DNA of 64,000 nucleotides from Cardinalis cardinalis (lineage: Eukaryota > Chordata > Aves > Passeriformes > Cardinalidae). Below, piece after piece: positions 50,621 to 60,510 of the stretch. The notes below the pieces were generated by a model, which was not told where the DNA came from, did not search any database, and saw only the letters and a program-made list of their open reading frames with translations. The DNA lies in the NCBI GenBank assembly GCA_014549065.1, contig JACDOX010000294.1:595332-659331 (forward strand), read 5' to 3'. Each line of letters starts with the position of its first letter. Position 1 is the stretch's first letter. The position numbers were made by a program, and so were the translations under genes.

Positions 50621-51110
50621 CAGGGTCAGTCCTTCAGGCCCTCCTGCTCCAGCCTGGGTCCCTCACAGGCTCCCAAGGCCTTGCAGCAAACCCGCTGCAG
50701 CACACAGGGCTCCTCCCTGCATGGCTCCGTGGGGCCCTGCCAGGACCTTGCTCAGCAGGGGCTTCCCAGGGGCTCAGAGCCTCTCTCAGGCACCCCCTGC
50801 TCCAGCATGCAGGGCTCCTGCAGGGGCTGCAGGGGATCTCTGCCCCCCGTGCCCTCCATGGGCTGCAGGGCACAGCTGCCTCTGCATGGGCCATGCCATG
50901 GGCAGCAGAGAAATCTGGACCTGGTGGAGTTTGTCCCAAATTTCTGCACAGCTGCTTTCTCTGGAAAACTGTGCTAAATCCCATCAGTCAGGGATTCACA
51001 AGGCAGGCTTGGCCCTAAGTAAGCCCCCTGCCCACAGGGGGCCACTGCCCATGCACCAGGACCCCCGAGTCCTTCCCCTCAGGGAACACCACCGGGTTTG
51101 TTTGAGGTCT
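50620..51110. repeat. Probable old interspersed repeat (tentative)
   Basis: The block around 50800-50950 ('gggctgcaggggatctctgc') resembles sequence I associate with avian endogenous-retrovirus LTR regions. The end, 51040-51085, resembles a reversed CR1 piece ('cccccgagtccttcccctca'). Long GC-rich open frames here are not backed by any recognisable protein. Confidence 0.35.
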
Positions 51111-51209
51111 AAACAGTATTTTTGATGCCTTGATGGTTTTGGTCACTGCTTTGGGCACCTCTGGCCCCATCTCACTGCCCCAGGACCCTCTTTGGCTGGA
51201 CCTTCAAGT

Positions 51210-51910
51210 ATGAGCATTCCCGAGTGTTAAAAATGATCAGATAGTATTGGCTTTCACATTTATGTATTAACTTTTGCATGTCGTTATTGATCACAAGTAT
51301 TTAGATATGGTACAAATTATAACTTTTTTTAGCTGCTTGTTAATGTAATATAATCCATCAGCTTATGTACTGTATTGCTCATAGAAACAGTAGTGTAATG
51401 AATAAGATATCTATGTATCATAGAAAGAGTAGTGTCATGAACATATTGTACTATAGACCTTAGCAAACATAAGGTGTGAAAAAGCTTTTGTGTAACTAAG
51501 AACAGTGCAAGGCCATCCACTGACTGAACTGTCCAAGTGATAAGATAACAGTGACAAAAGATGGAGCACCGGAGGAGAGTGGGGAAGAGCTCCTTAACTC
51601 CTCTTATCAGAAAAGTGTGAAACAACAGGGATGAAATCACAGGAAAGAATACAATTTATTGACTTGATCTCAGGATGTCATACAGATAAGTCAGGATGGG
51701 AAACCTAAACACAAAGAGCTCCTGCAACATCAAAAGCTCTTGGGAATATTTAAATAATGTACAAGCTAATGAATATACATGTAACCCCAGCAAGTAACTG
51801 TATAGAGAGAGCATGATTTTAAGTTTTTTGGTGTGCTCTTTGGCCATTTGTCGAAAGCCCACCAGCACTGGAAATACTGTCCTTTTTTATCCTATTACTA
51901 AACTTTTAAA
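51210..51910. other. AT-rich block of unknown origin
   Basis: This block contrasts sharply in base composition with the GC-rich sequence on both sides. It contains a 2x direct repeat of about 40 bases ('tcatagaaa.agtagtgt' at about 51379 and 51419). On the minus strand there is an AATAAA at about 51655. It may be an inserted element, but I cannot name the family. Confidence 0.4.
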
Positions 51911-51914
51911 AATT

Positions 51915-52005
51915 CTAAAGACCGTCGAGTCCAACCATTCCTCCAGAGCTGCCACTCTCAGCACTAACCTGTGTCCCCAAGTGCTACACCCACATCTGTC
52001 ACATT
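51915..52005 (-). mobile_element. Short CR1 fragment (reverse)
   Basis: It carries 'gtcgagtccaaccattcctc' followed by 'ctgtgtccccaagtgctaca', the reversed CR1 block near its 3' end. Confidence 0.7.
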
Positions 52006-52053
52006 AAAAGAGATTTTCTGTACTGTTAGTGTGGGGAGAGTTACTTGACCCTC

Positions 52054-52725
52054 TGTCCTGGATTGCCAAGCAAATTGTATTCTATTTGCCATTGTATGGC
52101 AGTTGTCTTCTGTTCTGTGGGCAGTGTTCCTTATCTCTTCCACACCCAATCCTCCCTCCAGGGTGACATCTGCTGATAACAGCCACTGAATGTCACTGCA
52201 TGGCTGATAAGAACTACAGCATCCCACTGGGAGATGTGAGCCCAGAGGGAGGAGCCAAGCATTCCTACCNGGATATAATCTGGAGATTCTGGAACACCAG
52301 CACGGCTTCTGCACTGGATTGCCCAGAGGAACAGCAGCTGCCTCTGCCCCTGGAGCTTCAGAGGAAGAGACTGCACCTTTCTCCAGGATCCCTGCTCCAG
52401 CAGAGCCACCCCTGACACTGCAGGAGGGCTGAGCCACAATTCCAATGGGNCTGCTGCCAGCACCCTGACCCACAGGGTGTCAGGCTGGGTTCTGACTCTG
52501 GCAGTGTTGGTTTAGTTCACTGCATTGTTTATCTTTTTATTNNCTTCCCTANTAAAGAACTGTTACTCCTGCTCCCATATTTTTTGCCTGAGAACCCCTT
52601 AATTTAAAATTTCTAGCAATTCAGAGGGAGGGGGTTTACATTTTCCATTTCAGGGGAGGCTCCTGCCTTCTTTAGCACACACCTGGCTTTCCAAACTGAG
52701 ACACCCTCGGTGTTTAATTTGTCTC
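52054..52725 (+). mobile_element. Passerine-type endogenous retrovirus LTR (probably solo)
   Basis: A long block starts TGTCCTGG, has a TATA-like element (gatataatc, about 52272), a possible processing signal (antaaag with one n, about 52551) and a T-rich region after it. I recognise the text as one of the abundant songbird ERV LTR families. No gag, pol or env frames follow or precede it, so it is probably a solo LTR. The ends are approximate. Confidence 0.65.
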
Positions 52726-54440
52726 AGTGCCCCTGGAGAGCTGAGCCTTGTGCCCGAGCAGTCTGTCAGCATCCTGTCAGAGGGAGCCTCCCCTGGCCAT
52801 CCTGCTGGATCCTGGTGGTGCCACTGACCTCCTCCAGCATAGGGAGAGCCCTCAGCAGCTCTTCCCATTCTCTGACTCTGCAGGGGCCCTTTCTGTTTAC
52901 TGAGTATGTTCCCTGCTGCTGGCAACAGCTGGTGCTGGGGAAGGACTTACCCTCAGAGTTCACAGAATAACTCCCTTTATTGACATAAACTGTGAGGTTA
53001 TAGTTCAAGAATTGTCCATGATACTACCTGTCAGTGATAGGATTTGTCACTGATAGGATCTGACTGCATGAANGTGTTCAAAGCAATCCCCAGACAAGCT
53101 CTAATCCCCAATTAAAGTATTCAATGTGCACAGAGTGCAGTTCTTACCCAATAGGTCCTGAAGGGGAAGAAGGCAGGTTCAGCCCATTGACTAAGCCCAG
53201 CAGTAACCATGGAGTCTTCCCTCACTTCTCCCCCATACTCAACTTACTTTTTATGAGTTTATTTCTGTTTAGGGGGAACTTGAGTGACTCAAGTCATGCA
53301 GGCCTTTATGTGTAAAGTTCCTTTGCTTTGCTTTTAAAGATGAGTCACAAAACCCACCCCAGTGAGGAGTAGTCATACTTTTGTGGGGGGGGTACCTTTG
53401 GGAGGGAGGGGTGTGTTAATGATACAATTAGACTTTATTGAACCAGGTTTATCAGAGGAGAGCATTTTCACCCAGCTGTTGANTCGAAAGCAGGACATTT
53501 CCTCCTCCCTTACGTGGAAGAAGAGACTGACCCTCCCCTGGCTATAAGTCCCTGAACAGAAACTCCTGCTCTCCTGCATCCCTGGGCTCTGCTGGGCGCT
53601 GCTGGGGAGATGGGAGGGCTGCAGCAGGTGAGAGGCAGAGGGACACCCCAGGCTACAGAGCCCAAGAGACACCACTCTGCCACTGGGGAGACACTGGGAG
53701 GTGAGCTGGGATGGCTCTGGGCTCTCTGCCCTCTCTGAAGGGGCTGAGAGTGTCCCTGGGGCACACAAAGCATCCTGAGCCAGTGCTGGAAGGGGCCAGG
53801 CCTGGGCCCCACTCCCTCTGCAATGGGGTCCTTCACAAGCCTGCTCCGCTTCAGGCCCTTCACAGCAAAGACCAGAGATGGCACCTCCAGCAGTAGAATT
53901 GGGGGATCTAGAGATCCTTTCTGAAGCTGACAGGCAGCTTTTAATCCACTTGCTCTGCCTCCTCTGGAGAAAAGAAATAAGAGTAGGAGAACCTCTGAAA
54001 CCTGGCAGCCCCTGCCTTGCTCCTGTGGGATGGAGGCTGGAGGAGGCAGGTCTGCCCAAGTTGGCATCTGCAGCACCATCTCCGGCAAACTGCCTTAGAC
54101 ACAGCCTCTGAGCCATCTGGCAGAGGCTTCCCAGCCCCCAGGGAAAGGATGCTCATTCCCAAATGGTGCAGTGACATCAGCTCTGGGATGTGTCTCATGC
54201 TCTACCAGGCCTGGGGATCCCTGTGGGAGATCCCTGGCCACCAGGAGCAGCTGCAGGGGGTGATGCTTTGGTTGACAGCTGCTCAACACGAGTGGTCAGT
54301 GTGCCCAAGTGGGCAAGGAGGCCAGTGGCACGCTGGCTTGTACCAGCCATGGTGCAGTGCCCATCCCTCTGCGCTGGCACTGCTGGGGCACCTCCAGTCC
54401 TGGGGGCAGCTTGGGGCCCTCCTGGCAAGAGAGGCACTGA
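52726..54440. other. Intergenic stretch with a possible promoter
   Basis: No recognised protein is encoded. A TATA-containing, first-exon-like arrangement sits at 53540-53630 (listed separately). Short direct repeats 'tcactgataggat' occur around 53030-53060. Confidence 0.5.
53535..53632 (+). promoter_or_regulatory. TATA box with first-exon-like sequence (tentative)
   Basis: A TATA-like element (ctggctataagtccc, about 53540) is followed about 65 bases later by ATGGGAGGGCTGCAGCAG, which ends in a good donor (CAG|GTGAGA, about 53626). No second exon could be identified before CSRP1, so this could be a noncoding transcript, an unrecognised small gene, part of a repeat, or chance. Confidence 0.25.
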
Positions 54441-54444
54441 GGGG

Positions 54445-54690
54445 CTGGAGCATGTCCAGGGAAGGGAACAGAGCTGGGGAAGGGGCTGGGGCACCAGGAG
54501 TGACTGGGGGAGCAGCTGTGGGGGCTCAGCCTGGAGAGAAGGAAGCTCAAGGGAACCTTCTCATTTTCTACAGCTCCTGACAGGCGGTTGGAACCAGGTG
54601 GAGGTCTGGCTCTTCTCCCAAGTGGGAGGCAACAGGACAAGAGGAAATAGCCTCCAGTTATGCCAGGAATTTCTTCACCTAGAGTTCACA
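54445..54690 (+). mobile_element. CR1 LINE 3' fragment
   Basis: It reads through 'gggaacagagctggggaagg', 'gctcagcctggagagaagga' and 'caacaggacaagaggaaata' in forward order. Confidence 0.8.
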
Positions 54691-54699
54691 GCAAAATTC

Positions 54700-56180
54700 C
54701 TGTGGGATCTGGTGCCAAAGCTTTCCAGGTCCAAAGGAAGCAGCTCCCTGTTGCCCTCCCAGTCCTCCTCCCTTCCTGCCAGTTTCAGTCGCACAATCCC
54801 AGCAGCTCCGGCAGCCTGGGCTCCCCAGCTCCTGCCAGCAGAATGCCTGGCCCCAGTGAGCTGTGGTGCCTCAGGAGAGGGGTGGGAGGAAGGGTCCCTG
54901 AGCCCCAGAGAGCGGCCATCAGGCTCCTCCTGTCAGCTGCCTGCTCCTCAGTACCCTCTTCCCTTTGTCAAGGAGAAAAAGGCCAGCCCAGGCCAGAGGA
55001 ATTCCATGGGAGCCTTTGCCAATGGCATCCTGGCCTCCCTTGGCAATCCTGCCCATGGCCACTGCCACCAGGAGCACTGGAGCATCCAGGTTCTCTCCAG
55101 CCTCACCTGCTGCAAGGGCTGGCAGATCCTCCTGGAGCACAGACNGCCCAGGGGCTGCCAGGGCAGCAGCTCCGGGTGGGAAGCCATTTAGCCACCAGCA
55201 AAACTGTTCCATTCTCCTGACTTCCCCTGCAGGAGCTTCCTGTGCAGCTGCTCCTGGAAGTGGCAGCCTTTTGCTGACCTCCAGGCCCAGGGAACAGAAC
55301 ACTGATGGATGGAATCCTCTTGGAATCTTCCAGGGCACTAAAAATGCCTAAGAAAGGGAAGATCCTTTCCCTGTCTGGTGCCACCTGTCTCCTGACCCTG
55401 TGTGGGGTTTGCTGGATCAGGGAGGGTGCCCCACTCCCATCCCTGCCTCCTCCACAGGCACTGTGGGAGTGCCAGAGGGGCACAGACTCAGGACACTGTT
55501 TCCCAAGGGGATGGAGAAGATGGAGAATGGGAGTTTGCACCCCAGCAAGCTGCAGATCCAGCAGGGATGAGCACATGAGGGGAGACAGCCAAACTCCAGC
55601 TGGGACTGGGGTCCTGCCCGGGCTCTGAGCACAGAGCAGCAACCAGACAGAGCAGTCAGGGTGGGGTCAGGCTGCAGGGCCTACACATGGACCACCCTCG
55701 GCCTTTCAGGGTGTAAACAGCATCCTCTGGAGCCTTGGAACTGTTTGTCACAAGGTCCTGGGCCTTCCTGGGCTCCTGTACTGCCCTGGCAGGGACAGGG
55801 AAAAGCAGCTTTGCAGCCCTGCAGCCACACTTTCTGTGAGCTGCTCTGGGGATGTTTGGGCTCAGAGGGACACGTGTGAGGGTACAGGGGGTGTGTGGGA
55901 CATCAGGGAAGGGCCGCAGTGTCTCTGCTCCTGCGCTGCTTTGGCCTCTTCGCTTCTCAGAGCTCTCCCTTCACAGGGAGCCAGGCTCCCACCTGTCCTC
56001 CAGCTGTGCTGGGAGTGTTTTCCCAACACCTCTGCAGCCTTTCCCGTGCAGTTTGGGGCTGTGCATATTTCTCCACCCCATTTGTCTGCACCCAGAGCAG
56101 CACTGTTGTGGTGAGTTCCCATGGGAGCCACTGCCAGAAAGTCTCTCCTCATCCCCTGCTTTGCAATTTGTTATGAGACT
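54700..56180. other. GC-rich intergenic stretch without identified genes
   Basis: Long open frames occur on both strands, but they are of low complexity or overlap each other, and none reads as a known protein. No splice-consistent exon was found. Confidence 0.6.
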
Positions 56181-56184
56181 CATA

Positions 56185-56835
56185 ATCCCAGCCTGGGCTG
56201 GGTTGGAAGGGACCTCAAAGCCCATCTTGTCCCACCTGTCCTGCCAGGGACACCTTCCACTACCCCAGGTTACTCCAAGCCCTGTCCAACCTGGCCTCTG
56301 ACATTCCCAGGGATGGGGCAGCCACAGCTGCTCTGGGCACCCTGTGCCAGGGCCTCACCACCCATATTGTACAACATGCTGAAGTCCTATAAACTCCTTT
56401 TTACCTGTGGAAAAGCTGCAGTAAGGCTTCCCTGGAGAATCCTCTTCTCCAGGTGAACACCCCCAGAGGGGCTCCAGGCCTCAGAGCAGCTCTGTGGCCT
56501 CCTCTGGGCTGGCTCCAGCAGCTCCAGGCCCTTCCTGTGCTGGGCCCCAGGGCTGGGGCAGCTCTGCAGNTGGGGTCTCACCTGAGCAGGGCACAGGGGC
56601 AGAATCCCCCCCTGCCCTGCTGCCCCCCTGGGGGATCAGCCCAGCACAGGGGGGGTCTGGGCTGCCAGAGCCCGGGGCTGGGGCTGAGCTTCTCATCCCC
56701 CAATGCCCCCATGTCCTTCTCATCCCCCAACGCCCCCATGTCCTTCTCATCCCCCAACCCCCCCATGTCCGTCTCATCCACCAACACCCCATGTTCTTCT
56801 CCCCAGGGCTGCTCTCTGCCCATTCTCCAATCTTG
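56185..56835 (-). mobile_element. Long CR1 LINE fragment (reverse) with internal tandem repeat
   Basis: It begins near 'cataatcccagcctgggctg' and passes 'gggacaccttccactacccc', 'gcagccacagctgctctggg' and 'ctcacctgagcagggcacag'. It ends with 'agggctgctctctgcccatt'. It lies just upstream of the CSRP1 promoter. Confidence 0.85.
56689..56796. repeat. 27-bp tandem repeat, four copies, inside CR1
   Basis: Units starting with 'cttctcatccccca' begin at 56689, 56716 and 56743, with a variant at 56770. In ordinary CR1 copies, as I recall them, this text occurs once, so it is a local expansion within the element. Confidence 0.9.
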
Positions 56836-56914
56836 CAGCGTCTCTTTTAATTTGGAGGAAAACGTTCAGCAGAACAAACAGCGCCAAAACATCAGGGAAG
56901 AGCTCCCGCCGCCC

Positions 56915-57045
56915 GGGAGCAGCCTGGGGCTCTGAGCGGAGGATCCTGGCCCGGGAGCAGCCTGGGGCTCTGAGCGGAGGATCCTGGCCCGGGAGCAGCC
57001 TGGGGCTCTGAGCGGAGGATCCTGGCCCGGGTGCTGGCCTGGGGC
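56915..57045. repeat. 38-bp tandem repeat at the CSRP1 promoter
   Basis: Units beginning 'gggagcagcctggggctctg' start at 56915, 56953 and 56991, and a partial unit starts at 57029. The copies are almost identical, which suggests a recent origin or an array that varies in copy number. It lies within about 100-200 bases upstream of the probable CSRP1 start. Confidence 0.95.
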
Positions 57046-57111
57046 TCCCGGGCGGCCTCGGGAGGTGCCGGCGCTGCCGGGGCCGCTCGGGCCGTGCCGT
57101 CCCCCGGTCCG

Positions 57112-57119
57112 TGACATCA
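57112..57119 (+). promoter_or_regulatory. CRE-like element
   Basis: TGACATCA differs by one base from the CREB/ATF palindrome TGACGTCA and lies in the CSRP1 promoter island. The assignment is by motif only. Confidence 0.35.
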
Positions 57120-57139
57120 GTGCCGCCCTCCGGGCCCGC

Positions 57140-57287
57140 CCTGCCCCGCCGGCGACAAAAGCGCCGAGCGGCGCCGGCCCCGGCGGCTCCCGACACCGGC
57201 AGCGGCACCGACAGCGAACCCGCGCTGACCCCGGCACCGAGCCCGGATTTGACACCGAGCCCGACACCGTCCCCGGCCCGGCCGCAG
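57140..57287 (+). other. CSRP1: CSRP1 noncoding first exon (inferred)
   Basis: A GC-rich stretch ends in CCGCAG|GTGGGTGCGG, a good donor at 57288. The coding exon of CSRP1 has its own acceptor directly before the ATG, so the gene must have at least one upstream noncoding exon. This is the only CpG-island donor on the plus strand at a suitable distance. The 5' end is a guess. Confidence 0.5.
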
Positions 57288-58019
57288 GTGGGTGCGGGGC
57301 CGCCGGGTCCCGCCGAGCGCAGCGGAGCCGCCTCCGCCTCCCCTCCCGTGCCCGGGGCTGCCTCCATCCCTGCCCATCCCTGTCCATGCCCCGAGGATGC
57401 CCCATCCCCGCGGGCCGCAGCGGGGCGATGCGGGGCTGGGCAGGGGCACAGCCCCCCGGGTGCCCCTGGGGTGGGCACGGAGCCCCCGGGGCTGCTCCCG
57501 CTGCCGGAGCGGCCGCGCACATGGCGGGATGCGGAAGCCGAAGCTCTTGCATCAGATCGGTAACTCGGTACAGCTCGTTGCCAGGGAGCCTGGGGCACCT
57601 CAGCTGTGGGCTCGGGTCGGTTCGCAGGGGAGATTTGCACTGCTGGGCACCAAGCTGGGCACAGGCTCGAGCACAGCTCCAGGTGCTGCTTTTCAGCCTC
57701 AGAGCCCTCAGCCCGTGGGAGGAGGTTCAGGAGCACTGGGCAAAAGCCCCGGATTCTGCCAAGACCTTGTATCAGATCTTCTGTCTCTCCCTGCATGAGG
57801 AGGGGCCAGTGCTATAATAGTGTGAGGGGTGAGGCTGGCTTTGGGCGCTGCTCCTCCTGGCTCTAGAGCTTGGGGAAGGGTGAGAGGAGAAGCCCTGCAA
57901 GGAGCAATTGTGCTCAACTGGTCTGTTCCTGCTGGAGCAGAGCAGCCTGAGGTTAGAGCTCCCCGGGGTCTGCAGCTTCCTCCCGAGGGGCAGCTCTCAT
58001 CTCTGCTCTCTGTGAGATG

Positions 58020-58250
58020 GGACAGGACCCCAAGGAAGGGCTGGAGATCAGGAAAGGTTCTTCCCCAGAGGGTGCTGGCACTGCCCAGGCTCCCCAGGGA
58101 TGGGCACGGCCCCAAGGCTGCCAGAGCTGCAGGAGTGTTTGGGCAGCGCTGCCAGGGATGCCCAGGGTGGGATTGTTGGGGTGTCTGTGCAGGGCAGGGG
58201 TTGGATGTGATCCTTGAGGATCAGTTCCAGCTCAGGATATTCAGTTATTC
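58020..58250 (+). mobile_element. CR1 LINE 3' fragment
   Basis: It reads 'tgggacaggaccccaagga', 'gatgggcacggccccaaggc', 'gggcagcgctgccagggatg' and the tail 'cagttccagctcaggatatt', the same subfamily as the copies at 13140 and 18625. Confidence 0.85.
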
Positions 58251-58626
58251 TGGGGTGAGGCTGGCAAGGTGCACTGGGCTCTGGAGAGGATTCAGCCCTT
58301 GCCAGGAGCTCAGGGCTCTGCTGCTCCAGTGGGTCATGGGCTCTGTGCCAGCCTCTGCTGTCCCCTGGATCAGGGGCTCTCCAGGCAGGTTGGCAGTGCC
58401 TGAGAGCTGCCTGAGAGCATCTGAGCTCAGCCCCCTGCTCCTGGAAGGGGAGAATGCGACCAACTGGGGCATTTCAGGGCTTTGGGGAAGCTCAAGTGGG
58501 CTCAGTCCAGTGATGGATCTTGATCCCTGTGGGAGTCAGGAGCTTTTCTTAGCACCTCTGAAAATGCTGTTGCTTTTGTTCTGGATCAAGTTGGGATTTT
58601 CATGGAGAACCCTGCTTCCAAGTTGA

Positions 58627-58880
58627 CACAATCTCAAGCTGTGCCAAGGGAAATACAGGTTGGATATCAGGACAAAGTTTTTTATGAGAGAGTAAGTTGT
58701 GGTGAAGTTCTGAGGCGAGTGATAAAGCCTGCCTGGGGGGGTGGTGGAGTCACCATCCCTGGGTGTGTTTAACAAAGCCTGGATGTGGCACTCAGTGCCA
58801 TGGTTACTTGAGCTGTTGGGGCTGGGTTGGACTCGATGATCTTGAAGGTCTCTTCCAACCCAGTGATTCTGTGAATTCTG
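58627..58880 (+). mobile_element. CR1 LINE 3' fragment
   Basis: It carries 'tcaagctgtgccaagggaaa', 'gtggtggagtcaccatccct', 'ggttggactcgatgatcttg' and the end 'tcttccaacccagtgattct'. Confidence 0.88.
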
Positions 58881-60429
58881 TGAGTTCTTTGTAGGCCAAG
58901 CCTGGGAGCTGTGTGTGCAGGCAGGGGCCCGTGGCTGCCAGAGCCGTGTCTGGCTGGTGCTCAGCTCTGTGCTGGCCTCTCTCAGGCCCCTGCTCTGCAC
59001 AGCCAGCCCGAGGCTGCCTTGGTGGCAGAATCATTTGATTGCTGCTGGAGTCAGGCCTGACTGCTCTTGGAGTCATAGAGTAGATGAGCCACATGTGAGC
59101 ATCACTCTCAAGCTCAGAGTCTCTTGACTTCCTTCGCTCCTATCCCAGCAAAGCCCTCAAAGGTGTCTGATGTGATCCAGTTGCATCTCCTGGGGCAGTT
59201 CTGTGATTTCTCCCTGGTAATTCCCAGTGGTTTGCCATGTCTCTGAGCTCACCAGCCTCAGGTCCCCATTCTCTTGCTCACCAGTTCAACAACACTGGGT
59301 CACACATGACCTTCACTTATCCTGGTTTATGCTGTTGGTGGCCCAGAGTCTGCTCACATTGCTGCTCCTCCCAGCTCATGACACAGCAGGGACAAGGGGA
59401 CGGTTCTAGCTTGGCCCTTGTAGAGCTGTTCCCACCTGTGCCCAGGTGATGGCTGCTCTGGGACAGCTCCTGGCTGCCTGGGGCAGGGTCCCCCATGGGT
59501 CTGACTGCAGGTCGCGATGCTGAGCCCCTGGTGCCGTGTCCCGGGGCTTTCCCAGGGGATGTTCCCTGCTCTGTCCCTGGGAGCTGGTTCCTCTGCTCTG
59601 CTTACCTCTCATCTGTCTGGGTCCCTCTTGCTTCAAATTTCTGCCCATGTTATGGCCATGCCAGCTGCTCTCTAAACTGGCAGGCACTACTCAGACCCCT
59701 GAGCTTGGGGCTCCTGCTGTGGCTTCCTGCCCTTTGACTTTTCCCTTTGCCAGGGCATGGATTAATTCTGCCTGGACTGCTGTGAACATGCTTAGGAGTG
59801 AATTTTGTGCAGCACTGATGCTGCTCTTCTGTCATTCGCTTGTTTTAAAGCTCTCATTTGGAAAAAAAAAGAACTTTTTATATGGGCCAGTACAAGTCTG
59901 CTGTTCCTAAGTGATCTCCAAACACAAAGTGATTGCTCTGGCATTAATTACTGTAGGATTTTAGTAGGGCACAGACACAGGAAGATTGTCCAGCTATTGC
60001 AGAAGGTTGGATGGTTGAGCTGACATCCTGGTGGCTGCAGGGATGTTCCTCAGAGTGACGGGTGGACCTGCCCTGCCCTGAGTGCTCCCATGGCCATGGA
60101 GCTGCATCCCCACAGCCACAGGCTGTGCTCAGCTCCAGCAGCTCCCACCCAGCTGCTCTCAGGATGGCAGGGCTGAGGGTGACAGCAGCACACTGACCTT
60201 TCAACCCACTCCAAAAAGAGGATGAGTGTGTTTCTGCTGCCTGATGGCTGCATCAGCTCACTGCTTCCTCTTACAGCCAGTGACGACATCCCAGAGCACC
60301 AGCACATACTGGATCCATACTGGTTTGTGCCTGGTTGTTCAGTGTAGCTTACACTGCCTCCCAGGCTGGTGCAGCACAGCACCTCTGAAACATGTCTGAG
60401 CCTGGATTTCAGAGGGCCACAGCCAGGTT

Positions 60430-60510
60430 TGGCCACGGGCAGGGACACCTTCCACTATCTCAGTTGCTCCAGGCTCCATCCAAGCTGGTCTTTGCTGGAG
60501 AGCTGGACTG
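60430..60510 (-). mobile_element. Short CR1-like fragment (reverse)
   Basis: It contains 'cgggcagggacaccttccac' followed by 'ttgctccaggctccatccaa', the reversed CR1 3' block. The limits are uncertain. Confidence 0.55.

Larger units (their letters stand above)
56890..57560 (+). promoter_or_regulatory. CSRP1: CSRP1 promoter CpG island
   Basis: A CpG-dense block around the probable noncoding first exon. A CRE-like element TGACATCA lies at 57112-57119, and GC boxes are frequent. No convincing TATA box is seen ('gacaaaag' at 57153 is the nearest). Confidence 0.65.

Noticed and set aside
54190..55191. 333-codon plus-strand frame
   Set aside because: It overlaps a CR1 copy and GC-rich sequence, is low in complexity, and similar frames are open on the other strand.
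56774..57796. 340-codon minus-strand frame across the CSRP1 island
   Set aside because: Rich in Gly, Pro, Arg and Ala as expected of any open frame in a CpG island; it includes the 38-bp repeat and part of a CR1 copy.
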